DNA from: Aquatica leii
Taxonomy: Eukaryota > Arthropoda > Insecta > Coleoptera > Lampyridae
Length of the DNA stretch: 64,000 nt
NCBI GenBank assembly: GCA_035610365.1
Contig: CM069435.1
Span: 14,125,123 to 14,189,122, forward strand
Direction: 5' to 3'
Part shown: positions 46,771-57,569 of the stretch, one piece after another
Layout of the letters: each line of letters opens with the position of its first letter
Numbering within the stretch: position 1 is the first letter of the stretch
Program-made: the position numbers and the translations under genes
The notes under the pieces: model-generated
Seen by the model: only the letters and a program-made list of their open reading frames with translations
What the model was told of the DNA's origin: nothing
Database searches by the model: none

Positions 46771-46776
46771 TTTATT
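46771..46776 (-). terminator. AATAAA overlapping the tetraspanin stop codon
   Basis: The minus strand reads GAAAATAAAAC, so AATAAA (46776-46771) overlaps the TAA stop (46774-46772). If used, the 3' UTR would be only about 10-30 bases and would avoid overlap with the convergent myosin transcript. Confidence 0.45.
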
Positions 46777-47783
46777 TTCTATGTTTGTTGGGACATTTCT
46801 TTTCGGAATGCGACGTGTGCCATAACGACGCGATCGAAGACGTGCTGTTTGTAAAACCATCCCATTTTTGCGATTTCCGTTGATTATGCTGACGTGAACA
46901 AGTTTCGTCCGTTCTAGACACTGATTCGCTTAGTAAACCTAAAACAGCGCCCTACAAAAATGATTTAATAGTTATTCGTTGATGGTACTTCTCACTTCAA
47001 GAAGAAACGACACAAGATAAATTGTTATCTCAAACCAAAGCAACGTGTTCACGAACGCTTGCAATTTACGACCGCATCCTTCTTTGCTGATTGTACCTGA
47101 TCCAAATTCTAAATCTCTAAAATCGCAAGGAGCTGATACATATTTCGAACAGCAAGAAAACGGCACAGAGGTATACGCTTCTCCTTCTTCCTTAAGAAGA
47201 ACTGTTCTACAAGTACGACTTAATTAAAAGTTTAAATTTATACTATGCTTTACTTAGTAGACGATTTCGTGTTTGAAATTTGGAACCAATCGTGATAAGA
47301 GGAACCTCCACAACATTGAAACACAAATTGTATGTTGTCCACTAAAATTTTATAAGAAATTTTACCGTCGTACAATTTCATCAGTCTTTTAAATTCATCG
47401 TCTAATTTCCCACTTTTTATCAAAGCGTAAATAGCTAACGATAGTGCTATTAAATGAAGTGTCGCTGTCACGCTAATAGTAAGACGTTGATAGCACAAGG
47501 TGTATCCATAAATTCTGTCCATTTTTGGAGTCCTACAAGAAAAGTTAAAGTATCTTTGCGCGTAAGCAATTTTTAATTACATCCTGGCCGTTTTAAAGCG
47601 TGTTACTGCGGGCAAAGTAATAAAACCAGCAATCAAACCAGCTAAAGTTGCTATGTGACTTTTTGTTAATGTTAAAACTTCTGGAATACTCCATAAAAGG
47701 AGTCCGGCTAATATTAATTGCATTAGACAAATAAGGGTCAACACGGCACAGAGGGCACTGATCCATTCTATATGTAAAAGCAT
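46772..47783 (-). CDS. Peripherin/RDS-like tetraspanin, 290 aa, four exons
   Basis: Exons (minus) 47783-47581, 47532-47254, 47206-46996 and 46951-46772 join in frame across GT-AG introns of 48, 47 and 44 bp. ATG 47783 is chosen because it gives a short cytosolic N-terminus before TM1. Membrane segments lie at about 8-31, 44-61, 84-105 and 209-231. The large loop has CCG at 141-143 followed by SSYHDWFQI, then VPFSCC (175-180), PC (187-188) and GC (204-205): the tetraspanin cysteine set in the arrangement of peripherin-2/ROM1 (CCG..DWF, PFSCC). The cytosolic tail of about 58 aa is Ser/His/Lys-rich. Tetraspanins organise membrane microdomains; peripherins shape photoreceptor membranes in vertebrates. 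The insect role is not inferable from sequence. The gene converges on the myosin gene. An untranslated first exon may exist upstream. Confidence 0.8.
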
Positions 47784-48169
47784 CAATTAGATTTACTTAT
47801 TTTAAATTATTAGAAACGTCATAAATTGTCAAAAATTTTGTATATACAACTTCTCTAAGTGTATCCACCATAATTTAAAATTACATAATTTGTTAGAATT
47901 TATTGATGTTATAAAACATATTATTGAGGTTTGTGTATCTGTCAGTCAAAATCAGATGGTCTCGACAGTTGTTCGACACATTTTATCTAAAAAAAAAACA
48001 TTAAACGAATAGTAAAAAGAAGAAACTGTAGAAACGTAATAAAAAGTTAAGTATCAATTTTTTTTTTACCTTAGGCCAATATCAAACTATAATATTGTAA
48101 AGTTTCTTATTATTAAAACTAACTAATTTATTTATACTACAAATATATACACGTTTAAACTAACCGAAT
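47784..48169. other. Short gene-free stretch upstream of the tetraspanin gene
   Basis: AT-rich and without recognisable exons; presumably tetraspanin promoter and/or 5' untranslated sequence, with the end of the gypsy 3' LTR on its right. Confidence 0.4.
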
Positions 48170-48245
48170 TAATTAAATCAAAGAATATTTATTAAAAACA
48201 CTAACACTATAATTTATATCGCACTACGACTTTCACGAAGATAAA
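48170..48245 (-). repeat. Gypsy LTR-like repeat, 3' copy
   Basis: About 75 bp similar to 51243-51325 in the same orientation, sharing AACCGAATTAATTAAATCAA and ACTATAATTTATATCGCACTA. On the minus strand both begin with TG just after ATCTTCG and contain CGATATAAATTATAG, a TATA-like promoter sequence. The copy here follows the macro-domain frame directly, as a 3' LTR should follow the last gene of the element. How far it extends to the left is unknown. Confidence 0.55.
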
Positions 48246-49117
48246 ATCTGCGGATGCGACACCGGTAGAAAAGATCGTAGCGATAGCGACAGCTTCCTCC
48301 ATTTCGGCAACTTCTTTGACCATAAAAGTAACAGTCAAAAGACTTTTCCTGACCCGATATTCTTCTTAGTTGGTAACTACAGACCAACACTTGAACGCCT
48401 ATTCCTGGGAAGACGACCTCCAACATCTTTCGAACTGTCCTCTAATTCAGTTGATCTAAGCGACAACCAAGCTTGGGTACTGCCAATTTGTTAACTAGGT
48501 AGAACTCGAAAATCTTAAGCTTTCGCGGTTGTTATGTTTATGATTATAAGCGACTTTCGGCGTAGACCGCGTCGGTCGTAGTAAAACACCCAGACTTAGG
48601 CTTGGTCCTAGTCTCTTCTTGAGAGCCAAAACGAGAAGTAGAACTTGATTTTTGTCGTATTGTCGTTTGTGAACCCAAACAAACTGACGTTTTGCAAGCT
48701 TGCTCTTCAGAGTGGTGAATGTCACAGTGACATTTACCACTTCATTTCTCTCTTGAGATTCCATAATGTTCGCTACAGATTTTTGTATAACGGCTTGGTA
48801 CGTGAGTATTTCTTGGTGACCAAATAGAAAACGAAGCGTCTGTCACCACGTAGTCCTGAAACCTTGCCGCCTGCCGGTTGCTGTCTTTGTAATTCATCTA
48901 GCTGCCCAAACTTCTTTTTAAACACGACTACAATCTCTCTGGGCATGTTAAGATCCTCGCTCACGCAATGTGTGATGGCGTAATCTTTTTGTGTTTGGAA
49001 CTCGGTGGTAACTCCGAACCTAGCTTTTCCAGAACCTCCGTATAAGTTCATAAACTTCTCAAACTCCATTTCTTCGATTTCATTCCTAGTTCTGCTGCTT
49101 ATTACTCTGGTTCGGAC
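48214..49117 (-). pseudogene. Macro domain (OARD1/TARG1-like) at the 3' end of the gypsy pol
   Basis: Reading leftward: MEFEKFMNLYGGSGKA, YAITHCVSEDLNMPREIVVV, FKKKFGQLDELQRQQ, RRFVFYLVTKKYSRTKPLYK, NL, a stop, RTLWNLKREMK. A hairpin repeat (48541-48739) interrupts. The domain then resumes FYLVNKLAVPKLGCRLDQLN, a stop, RTVRKMLEVVFPGIGVQVLV, CSY. This follows a TARG1-type macro domain from the ITHCISED strand to the GCGLDRL loop and the last strand; the Asp of that loop, catalytic in TARG1, is retained. Such domains bind ADP-ribose and remove it from proteins. It lies in the same frame as the integrase after a single TAG at 49118 and ends at the LTR-like repeat. It was probably part of the element: either a C-terminal extension of Pol or a separate 3' gene. 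Now broken by two stops and the insertion. Confidence 0.8.
48541..48739. repeat. Penelope-tail-like hairpin repeat (copy H5), inserted in the macro domain
   Basis: Begins GATTATAAGCGACTTTCGGC, carries GTGAACCCAAACAAACTGAC, GTTTTGCAAGCTTGCTCTTC and GTGACATTTACC, the same order as the copy at 34372. The macro-domain sequence is readable on both sides, so this copy inserted after the gypsy element. Boundaries are approximate to within about 10 bp. Confidence 0.65.
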
Positions 49118-51240
49118 CTAAACTTGCGTATTATGGTTATTACCAGCAAACGGGGCTAAACGATCGACGTGGACCACTTTTGGCTTGCCTCTGGGTGGTT
49201 TTTGGATGCGATATATAACGTCATTAATACACTGCACGACTTCATCATGGCCCTCCCATTGCCTTTGCAGCTTCGGCGACAAACTACGTCTCCTTTGGGG
49301 ATTATACAACTAGACCATGTCGCCAGGTTGAAACCCACCATTTTGTGTCTTGACGTGATATCTAGACTTCATCCTGTCGCTGGCAATTTGTGTGTTTTTA
49401 CGGACCTTTTCATGTACTTTGTCTAGCCTCTTGGTCAGCGTGCTGACGTAATCTTTTCTAGCAACTTCTTCGTCCAAATTGGAGGTCGCATTGCAGTCGC
49501 GTTTTGCGACCGAGCATCACACAGGCTGGTGTTTGGCCTGTGCTTTCGTGAATGGAAGATCGTTATGCCATTAGGAAAAGGTGTAAGCACTGATCCCAGT
49601 CTCTTTGGTGTTCGGACACTACTTTGTCTAAGTAATTGCCCATTGTTCGATTCATCCGCTCAACCATTCCATCAGATCGAGGATGGAGAGGCGTCGTCTT
49701 AGTTTTCTTAATTCCCAACAGCCGGCAAACTTCTTTAAACAGCCTAATTAAAAATTACGGCCTTGATCGGAGTGTAATTTCAACGGAACTCCAAACCGGC
49801 AAAAAAACTCTTTTACTAATACGTTTGCGACTGTAGCTGCTTCCTGATTGGGTATGGCGTAAGTCTCCGTCCATTTCGTGAAATAATCCATCGCCACCAG
49901 GATGTATTTATTTCCCAAATTGAATTCTGGGATCGGCCCTGCGATGTCAATCGCTACTTTTTCCAAAGGGCTTCCTACGTTGTATTACTTCATGGGTGTT
50001 TTGCGATTTCTCGCTGGACCATTTCCTGATGCGCAGACCGTGCATTTACGGCACCATTTCATGACGGCCTCTTTGCAGTTCACCCAGCAGAATCGTTCTC
50101 GAACTTGTCCTAATGTCTTCTTAATGCCAAAGTGTCTTCTTGATGCACCATCGTGGAGATGCTTCAACACTTCTGACACCCGGCTCTTTGGCACTACCAA
50201 CTGTAGTCTGTTTCCCGTGCTCTCAACACTTTCTAAACTTCGCTTAAGAAGACCGTCTTCTACTATCAAAGAGTCCCACTGCGCCTAGTACGCTTTGATG
50301 TTTCTGCCCAAAGCATTCACTCTCTTCTAGGTTGGTCGTCGACCGTTTTCTTACCAGTTCAGAAGTAGTCTTATTTCAGGGTCGTTTTCTTGTTCGCGAC
50401 GCAACTGCTTGGGTTCCCACTCGTCATCAACCATAGTAGTTCTCTGGAGGCATTCAACTTCTTCTTCCAGTCGCGAACAATGGCTGCAGTCCGCCGGACT
50501 GGTCTTCTGGACTATGCCTCAGCGTTTTGATGACTGCTTCCGGCACGGTGTTCTGTGTTATAGTCATACTCTTGCCACTTAACACTGTCTTTCCGGGTTA
50601 CGGAACTGCAGTAGCCATTTTAAAACGTCGTAGTCTGTTCTCAGTAAAAATTTTGGCTCATACAAATATTTGTAGAAATGTTCGATGGACTTGACGATTG
50701 CTCTGGCCTGGACAAAAACTTGCTAAAATACGCGATAACTATGGCCAGATTGCTTGCGTCGGTATCCAAAACAATTTTTCCATCTTTTCTTAGATAACTC
50801 AAAATCAGCGAAGTGACTAGGGCCTGTTTTAGTTGATGGAAAGAATTTTTGCAGTCTTCATACTATCTAAATTCTGCTCTTTCTTCCGTCAATTTCGTCA
50901 AAGGTTTGGCAATATTGGCAAATCCGGGTACAAATCGTCTATAATAGGTGCACAACCTAAGAAAACCTGATGTTTGTCGATTGGTCTTGGCCATGCTTGC
51001 ACTGCTGGAATTTTGTCTGGTTCAAGCTTTACTCCATCTCTAGATACGACGTGGCCAAGTATTGCACTTCCTTCTTAAATACGTGGCACTATTCTGGGCT
51101 CAGTTTGAGATTAGCCCCACGTCGTCGCTGAAACACTTCTTCCAAGTTGTTCAAGTATTCTTCAAACGACGTTTCAACTACGATCACGTTGTCCAGGTAA
51201 ACCAAGCACGTCTTCCAAGACAATCCGCGTAAGATGGTCT
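49118..51240 (-). pseudogene. Gypsy-type pol remnant: RT from YLDN box, RNase H, integrase
   Basis: From high to low coordinates: LETILRGLSWKTCLVYLDNV, holding the Y-L-D-D-type box as YLDN, then NNLEEVFQRRRGANLKLSPE. Later VLDTDASNLAI (RNase H) and HCNADAVSRRP in shifted form. The integrase zinc domain is VLKHLHDGASRRHFGIKKTL..WCRKCTVC (49985-50269). The core has EKVAIDIAGPIPEFNLGNKY and LKLHSDQGRNF (49748-49966). The C-terminal part is LYNPQRRRSLSPKLQRQWEG..KPKVVHVDRLAPF (49118-49309). Gag, protease and the first half of RT are missing; sequence jumps straight from the 5' LTR-like repeat into RT at about 51240. Many stops. Ty3/gypsy assignment follows from the RT-RNase H-integrase order. Confidence 0.8.
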
Positions 51241-51242
51241 CC

Positions 51243-51325
51243 AACCGAATTAATTAAATCAAAAGATATTTAGTAAAAACACTTACACTATAATTTATAT
51301 CGCACTATCACTTAACACGAAGATA
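51243..51325 (-). repeat. Gypsy LTR-like repeat, 5' copy (truncated by deletion)
   Basis: Matches 48170-48245 (see that entry). On the minus strand it starts TGTTAAGTGATAGTGCGATA and ends where RT sequence begins. The remainder of the LTR, primer-binding site, gag and protease have been lost in one deletion. Confidence 0.5.
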
Positions 51326-51915
51326 CAGTTCACAGATAACATCTAAACACCGACACTTGTTTATATTAATCACGTACTCAGTATCTTTATCGCATAATGT
51401 TCTTAACACTGCAGGCTTCGCATTACGGAAATAACTGACCTACGATTTGTTTGTACTGTATTTATACACATTTTGAAATTTTTTTTCAAATGTTCCATAT
51501 CTTTCGGTATACGTTCTAGAACATGAATAACAACTTCGAGAAGGCTTTTGAATTTGAGAACGTTTCAATATGTTTTTATTATCAAATTCTTTGTCCCACT
51601 ATACTAATTTTGAAAAACATCTTTACCAGATGTTTTAATTGCTGATAATATCTTAGATACTGTGGTGTTGGAAAAAGTCGATACTAGTATAAAGAACATC
51701 CCGTGCGGCGCGCACAAGCGCTAGGTTCTGAAGGGAGGCCCAAAGGCGCTTCGAAGGAAATGGACAATCAAAATTCTAAATCTCCCAAGATAATTTCAAA
51801 ATTTAATCAGTGGTGGCTGGTGGTCAATCTTAAATTAACACGATTTATATTTAAGATCAATTATATTTAAGATTAAGATTTAAGATATTTATCCATCTTT
51901 ACAATTATCAAAATT
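51326..51915. other. Gene-free stretch between gypsy and LINE
   Basis: Mostly AT-rich, with a short GC-richer patch at 51700-51765. Nothing recognised. It ends at the left copy of the LINE target duplication (51916-51927). Confidence 0.5.
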
Positions 51916-52771
51916 ATTGATAAAAATGAACATAGCGGTGAAAAAAAGAGCAGAGGAAAAAGAGTATGGGTAGGGTACAGAAAAATGGAGATAGACGGAG
52001 ACAGATACATATGGAACGACAAGGATAGGGGACTGTGCAGAGAAAGAGAAGAGAAAGTGGGGAACCAAAAAGCAAAAAACTAAAGGGCAAAGGGGTGGTG
52101 GTAAAGGAGGGAAAGTTGACGAAACGGCAAAGAAAAGGAATAATGAGAGATGGAAATGGAAAAGAAAAAGAAGGAGAAAAAAAGAAAGTGAGGAAGAAGC
52201 ACGGGGGAGGTGAGTAAGCTGAGAGTATTGTTTTGGAACGTAGCAGGAATAAAAACAAGGAAGATGATTTCTGGAAGTACATCAAGGAACAGGATGTAGT
52301 GGGATTACAGGAAACATGGATGGAAGAAAAAGAATGGGAGTGGTGGGAAAAAGAGTTGCCGGAGGAATTTGAGTGGGTGGTGCAACATGCAGAAAGAGAA
52401 AAGAAAAAAGGGAGAGCAAAGGGGGGGATAATAACGGGAATAAGAAAAAAATGGTTGAACCAGGAAAAGAAGGAGAAAGTGCAACAGAGAAGAGGAGTTG
52501 TAGAAAGGAACATGCAGTGGGGAAAAACAAAAATAAAAGTAGTGACGGTTTATAGCAGTAGAATGAAAGAGACAAGGAAAACCATAGAAGAGATGATAGA
52601 AGAGAGGGAAGAGGGATTGATAATAGTAGGAGGGGACTTCAACGCAAGAATAGGGGAAGAGGGGGGAATACAAGAAAGAAAGGGGACGGGAAAGAGACAA
52701 ACAAAGGACAAGGTGATAAATAAAGAGGGAGAGGAACTGCTGGAATTGTGCAACGAAAAAGGGTGGGAAAT

Positions 52772-52969
52772 TATTAAACTTTATTAAGCAGGTTGTCAGT
52801 GGTTGAAACACTATAATTTGTACTGTTAAGATATATTACAAGATTAACTAAATGAATACAGTTATAACACCGTCTGTACTATACGCGGTCTACATTACGA
52901 CTTAATATATAAATGTTACTGAACATGCGCGCATATTAATTACATTTTGCTTACAATTCTTTCTCAACA
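52772..52969 (-). repeat. Copia 3' LTR
   Basis: 198 bp, same as 57004-57201. The minus strand contains CTTAATAAAGTTTAATA near its end, giving an AATAAA polyadenylation signal. A purine tract AGTGGGAG (52970-52977, minus) precedes it, as expected for plus-strand priming. Confidence 0.9.
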
Positions 52970-53070
52970 CTCCCACTAATTGTTAGCAAAAAGAAAACAT
53001 AAATTCAAGATTGTTAACATTACAAAGAAAAACTTATTACAAACAAATAACTAAATATATTCTAATATAA

Positions 53071-56000
53071 TTACGTAGTTACTCTTTCACGCATACCAAA
53101 GAGTGATTTCAAACGATTAAATTTTTCTTTACTGATCGGTTTGGTTGTTATATCCGCCAATTGTTCATCAGATGGCACATAAACAACTTCAATATCTCCG
53201 TTTTCACATTTTTCTCGTATAAAATGATGTTTTATATCGATATGTTTAGTGCGTTTGTGATGTTCCGAATTTTTCACAAGTCGAATTGCACTTTGATTGT
53301 CTACACATAAAATTGTTGGATTCTTATCGAGTTCTCCGAGATCATGTAATAAACGTCGTATCCAAATCGTTTCCCTTGCTGCATTGGATACTGCTATGTA
53401 TTCCGCTTCAGTCGTAGAAAGCGAGACCGTCCGTTGCCGTTGACTGGACCAAGTAACGGCTCCTCCGTTCAGTTTGAAAATATACCCCGAAGTTGATCTT
53501 CTTGTAATGGTATCATTCGCGAAATCAGAATCGGAAAATCCTATTAGTTTTGTAGATTCTTGTGATACTCCGTATTGGATCCCAACATTTGCGGTATGTT
53601 TCAAATACTTAATGATTCGTTTTACAGCATTCCAGTGTGACACATCGTATTTATTAAGAAATCTACTAACTAAACCGACTGCGTAACTAATATCCGGTCT
53701 ACTAATAATTGCGATAAACATTAAAGCTCCCACTGCTTCCCGATATGGAACTTGATCCATATGCTTTATTTCGGTTGCGGTGGTCAGGATAGTATTTACG
53801 TCTACAGGCACGTTTGTAACTTTCGCGTCAATCATATTGAACCTTTTTATGACTTCTTGTATATAATTAAATTGATGAATAAAAATAGTTCCATTTTGAC
53901 GATTTCGTTCAATTTCTAAACCCACAAAATAGTTTAAAAATTCAGTAACTGTAATTTCAAACTTATTCTTTAATTCTTCAAGAATTTCATTAATCGCTGT
54001 CTTATCTTTGCTCATCATAAGACCGTCGTCTACAAAAATCACTATAATAACTTTAATTTTATTAACTTCTCTCTTATATACACATCGGTCTGCATCACAT
54101 TGTTTAAAACTTAAACTTGTTAAAAACTTGTCTATAGTTTTATTCCAACATCTAGGCGCCTGTTTCAATCCGTACAGGGCTTTCTTTAATTTACACACTA
54201 CACCAGGTTTTACGTCTGTGCCTTCTGGAGGTGACATATAAATTTCTTCTTCTAAATAACCGTTTAGGAAAGCGGTTTTTATATCGAACTGAATAATTTC
54301 CCAATCGTGTGTTGCCGCTAACGCAAGCAAAATTCTTATAGTATCATATCTTGTAGTGGGCGAAAACGTTTCATCATAATCTAATCCCTTGATTTGGTTA
54401 TATCCTTTAGCACAAAGTCTGGCCTTGTAACGTGATATTTCCCCATTAGGCGTTCTTTTCACTTTAAAAACCCATTTAGAGTTGATTACGTTTTTATTGT
54501 TCGGCTTTGCCACTAATTCCCAAGTATTGTTCTTCTTTAAGGCCTCTAATTCTTCCTTAATCGATTGTTTCCATTTTTCCGACGCTTTTTATCGCCTCGT
54601 CGTAATTTTGAGGAATGTCTATTTCTACACAATTTGTTTCAAACTGTTCATATTTGCGTGGTACTCGTAGCGTCTCACGTTGTCTTAAATTATAAGGAAT
54701 TTGCGAAGAAGTCGATGACTCAATTTCTTCTTGTGGAAGTTCTTGTTCAATTTCTTGCAGAACCTCTTCTTCGTGATCACTTGCTTCATTTTCCTCTATT
54801 TCTATCTTTGCAGTATTGTGCCGAGTTTTAGTAAAACACGCATTTTCATTGAAAATCACGTCTCTAGAAACACTTATTTTATTTGTTTGAGGATCTAAAA
54901 GCCTGTAATTTGTAGAGTTTCCGTCATACCCAACCATCATTAATTTTTTGCTTTTCGAATCCAACTTTGTACGTTTTTCTTTTGGAATGTGCATGTATGC
55001 GTCACACCCAAATATTTTAACGTGACTTAAATTGACTTTCTTTCCAGTCCACAATTCATAAGGTGTTTTCTCTGTTTTACTATTCAAAGTTCGGTTCAAT
55101 ATATACACTGCTGTGTTTACAGCTTCACCCCATAAATTGGCAGGTAAATCCTTTTGATATAGCATCGATCGCGCACTTTCGACAATTGTCCGCATTTCGC
55201 GTTCCGCTTTACCATTTTGTTGTGGAGTATATGGAGCTGTTCGTTCTATATCAATTCCAGTTTTATTAGAAACTGCCGAAAATGTGTGTTAATATACTCA
55301 GTTCCATTATCGACGTGTAATGTTTTTATTGAATAACCAAATTTGTTTTTACACGTAGTAACAAAATTTTTGAAACATTCAAGCACGTCTGTCTTATGTT
55401 TGATAAAGTACACTACTCGGTAACCAGTACAATCGTCTTTAAATAGAACAAAGTAATTAGCACCGTTTATTGTCGATGTTGACATTGGCCCACAAAGGTC
55501 ACTGTATATTAACTCACACGGTTTCGTATTTCGTACTACGCGCAAGAAAGGAAGTTTATGTTGTTTACCGTAAACGCACGCTTCACAAAATTTTCGATCA
55601 ACATTCTTTAAATCTATTCCTTCAATTAAACCTTTTGATGCCATTTCTTTCAACGTTTTGAAATTGACGTGTCCAAGTCTATTATGCCACATTTCAAACT
55701 TCTCAGTATCCGTTACCACATTTCCTTCATAAGAAACGATAGTATTAAACTGTAGGTAATAAAGATTGTTCGATACACGTGCTGCACTAGCCGTAAGTTT
55801 ATTGTTTTCATAAATATTTGCGTGCTTGTTTTCTTTTACTATTTTCATTCCTTTGCGCGTAATAACTCCTTCTGAAAACAAATTCTTTCGAAGGTCAGGA
55901 ACATATAGCACATTTGTTATTATTGCGTCATGCCACGCACCGTTTAATAATTTACGTATTTTAATGGTTCCTTTGCCTTTTACTGCAAGAGTTTTATTGT

Positions 56001-56931
56001 TTCCTAATGTCACTGAAGTTTCATTATCGGATTCTTCAAACGTATGAAAAAATTCGCGCTTAAAACTCATGTGTCCAGATGCACCACTATCTAATATCCA
56101 AGTATCATCTTTTGATTCCGTCACAAAGACAAAATCTTCTTCTATTGTAAAAGCTGATACGTTTCCTTGTGGTTTCGATTTGTCATCTGCTTTGGTACTT
56201 TTTGAGTTTCGTTTTTTTGTTGGATTAGGACAATCTCTTGCAAAATGCCCTTTCTTTTGACAATTGTAACAAGTGAATTTCTTTTTATGCTTGGTATTTA
56301 CAGTTGGTTTTAGTTTCACTTGTGCCGTAAACGCATTGTCAACTTCTTCTACCGCTGCTAGATTTGCTTCTTCGTCAAGCAATCTTGCAGTAAGATTTTG
56401 AATCGTCTGACGTTTCTCTTCTACTGATAGCCACGCTTGCCTGACACTTTTAAATTTATCTGGTAATGAAGTAAGCATTTTCGTCATCACTGCTACATCA
56501 CTAATTACGTCACCAGATTCTCTAATTTGTTTAGCTAAGTTTTCTACTTTAGCAACATGAAGCGCAACACTATCATTTGGATTCATTCGGTACTGATGGA
56601 AACGTTCTTGATACATCATTTTATTCATTTCAGATTTTTGTTGGTAGATGGTGTCCAACCGATCCATTATTTCTTTTGCACTTGTACAATTCTCTACTAA
56701 AGTGATTTGCGCAAGCTCCATACCCGACGTTAAGGTGAACATAGCTACGGCGTCCATCTTGTTCCAAGAAGCAAATTCTTTTGTTTCTTTTGACTCTGGT
56801 TTTATGAGTTCTCCAGTGGTAATCTCATAACAACCCTTTGCACGTAGAGCACACTTCATTTGAAACTTCCATTGCTGGTAGTTTTTGCCATCAAACTTGC
56901 TGATGGATCCTACGTCAATCTTGTCAGCCAT
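53071..56931 (-). pseudogene. Copia gag-pol polyprotein with two frameshifts
   Basis: Start codon at 56931 (MADKIDVGSISKFDGKNYQQ), preferred over an upstream ATG at 56946 because it fits copia Gag starts. In order: Gag core; CCHC knuckle CYNCQKKGHFARDC; protease WILDSGASGHM; integrase zinc region WHNRLGHVNFKTL..CEACVYGK and core LIYSDLCGPMS, HVDNGTEY. A frameshift near 55250 follows, then MRTIVESARSMLYQKDLPAN to LRQRETLRVPRKYEQF. A second shift near 54540-54560 precedes RT: NSKWVFKVKRTPNGEISRYK, FDIKTAFLNGYLEEEIYM and IKVIIVIFVDDGLMMS. RNase H ends it (ILCVDNQSAIRLVKNSEHHK, HIDIKHHFIREK). Gag-PR-IN-RT-RH order is diagnostic of Ty1/copia. Apart from two shifts it is open, so a very young copy or assembly errors are possible. 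Confidence 0.88.
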
Positions 56932-56990
56932 CTTTACTGTACACACGTAAAACTGATTTACGATCCACTTTACTAATATTTCACGTCCAC

Positions 56991-57003
56991 TGGGCCCATA
57001 ACC
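56991..57003 (-). promoter_or_regulatory. Copia primer-binding site
   Basis: The minus strand reads GGTTATGGGCCCA directly after the 5' LTR. This resembles the copia-type site that pairs with an internal part of initiator tRNA-Met, which is known for this superfamily; not tested here. Confidence 0.65.
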
Positions 57004-57201
57004 TATTAAACTTTATTAAGCAGGTTGTCAGTGGTTGAAACACTATAATTTGTACTGTTAAGATATATTACAAGATTAACTAAATGAATACAGTTATAAC
57101 ACCGTCTGTACTATACGCGGTCTACATTACGACTTAATATATAAATGTTACTGAACATGCGCGCATATTAATTACATTTTGCTTACAATTCTTTCTCAAC
57201 A
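57004..57201 (-). repeat. Copia 5' LTR
   Basis: 198 bp, matching 52772-52969 at all compared positions. It is followed on the minus strand by the primer-binding site. Confidence 0.9.
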
Positions 57202-57569
57202 GAAATAATGAACGGGAACAGAGAAGAAGATGGAAAGGGGGAATTTACGTACATAGGAGGAAGGGGAGAATCAGTAATAGATTTTGTAATGACAAATGAA
57301 AAGGCCGCAGAAAAGGTAAAGACATTTAAGGTGGGAGAAAGGGTAGAGTCAGACCATCAACCACTGGAATTGACAATGGAAGGAAGGGAAAGAGAAGAGA
57401 GAGAGGAAGAGGAGAAGTACATAACTAAAAAAAAGTGGACAGAAGATAGTATAAAAAGATACAAAGAAACAATAAGGAAAACGGTATGGATAGGAAAGGA
57501 ATTACAAGAAAGTGTAGAGGAAATAAGAGAGATGATGGAGAAAGCAACAGAGAGAGTCAGATTTAGAAA

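Larger units (their letters stand above)
52772..57201 (-). mobile_element. Copia element, complete, with 198-bp LTRs identical by eye
   Basis: A 4430-bp element with direct LTRs at 52772-52969 and 57004-57201 and a 5-bp target duplication GAAAT (52767-52771 and 57202-57206). On the minus strand the LTR starts TGTTGAG and the order is LTR, primer-binding site, gag-pol, purine tract, LTR. Both LTR copies read the same at every base I compared, which indicates recent insertion. It sits in the endonuclease frame of the LINE. Confidence 0.92.
52222..57500 (+). pseudogene. LINE endonuclease domain, split by copia insertion
   Basis: Part 1 (52222-52771): RVLFWNVAGIKTRK, then after a frame change EDDFWKYIKEQDVVGLQETW, IKVVTVYSSRMKETRK and EGLIIVGGDFNARIGEEGG, ending LCNEKGWEI. 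Part 2 (from 57207): MNGNREEDGKGEFTYIGGRG, ESVIDFVMTNEKA and VERVESDHQPLELT-like text (VGERVESDHQPLELT). These give the asparagine, glutamate (QET), DFNAR and SDHxP motifs of an endonuclease/exonuclease/phosphatase fold. The reading frame would be continuous if the copia element and one 5-bp duplication were not there, which shows the order of insertion. Confidence 0.8.

Noticed and set aside
51914-52811. Long pyrimidine-rich minus-strand frames (Phe/Ser/Leu-rich proteins)
   Set aside because: They are reverse shadows of the purine-rich LINE coding strand; the same holds for the minus frames at 57502-59959.
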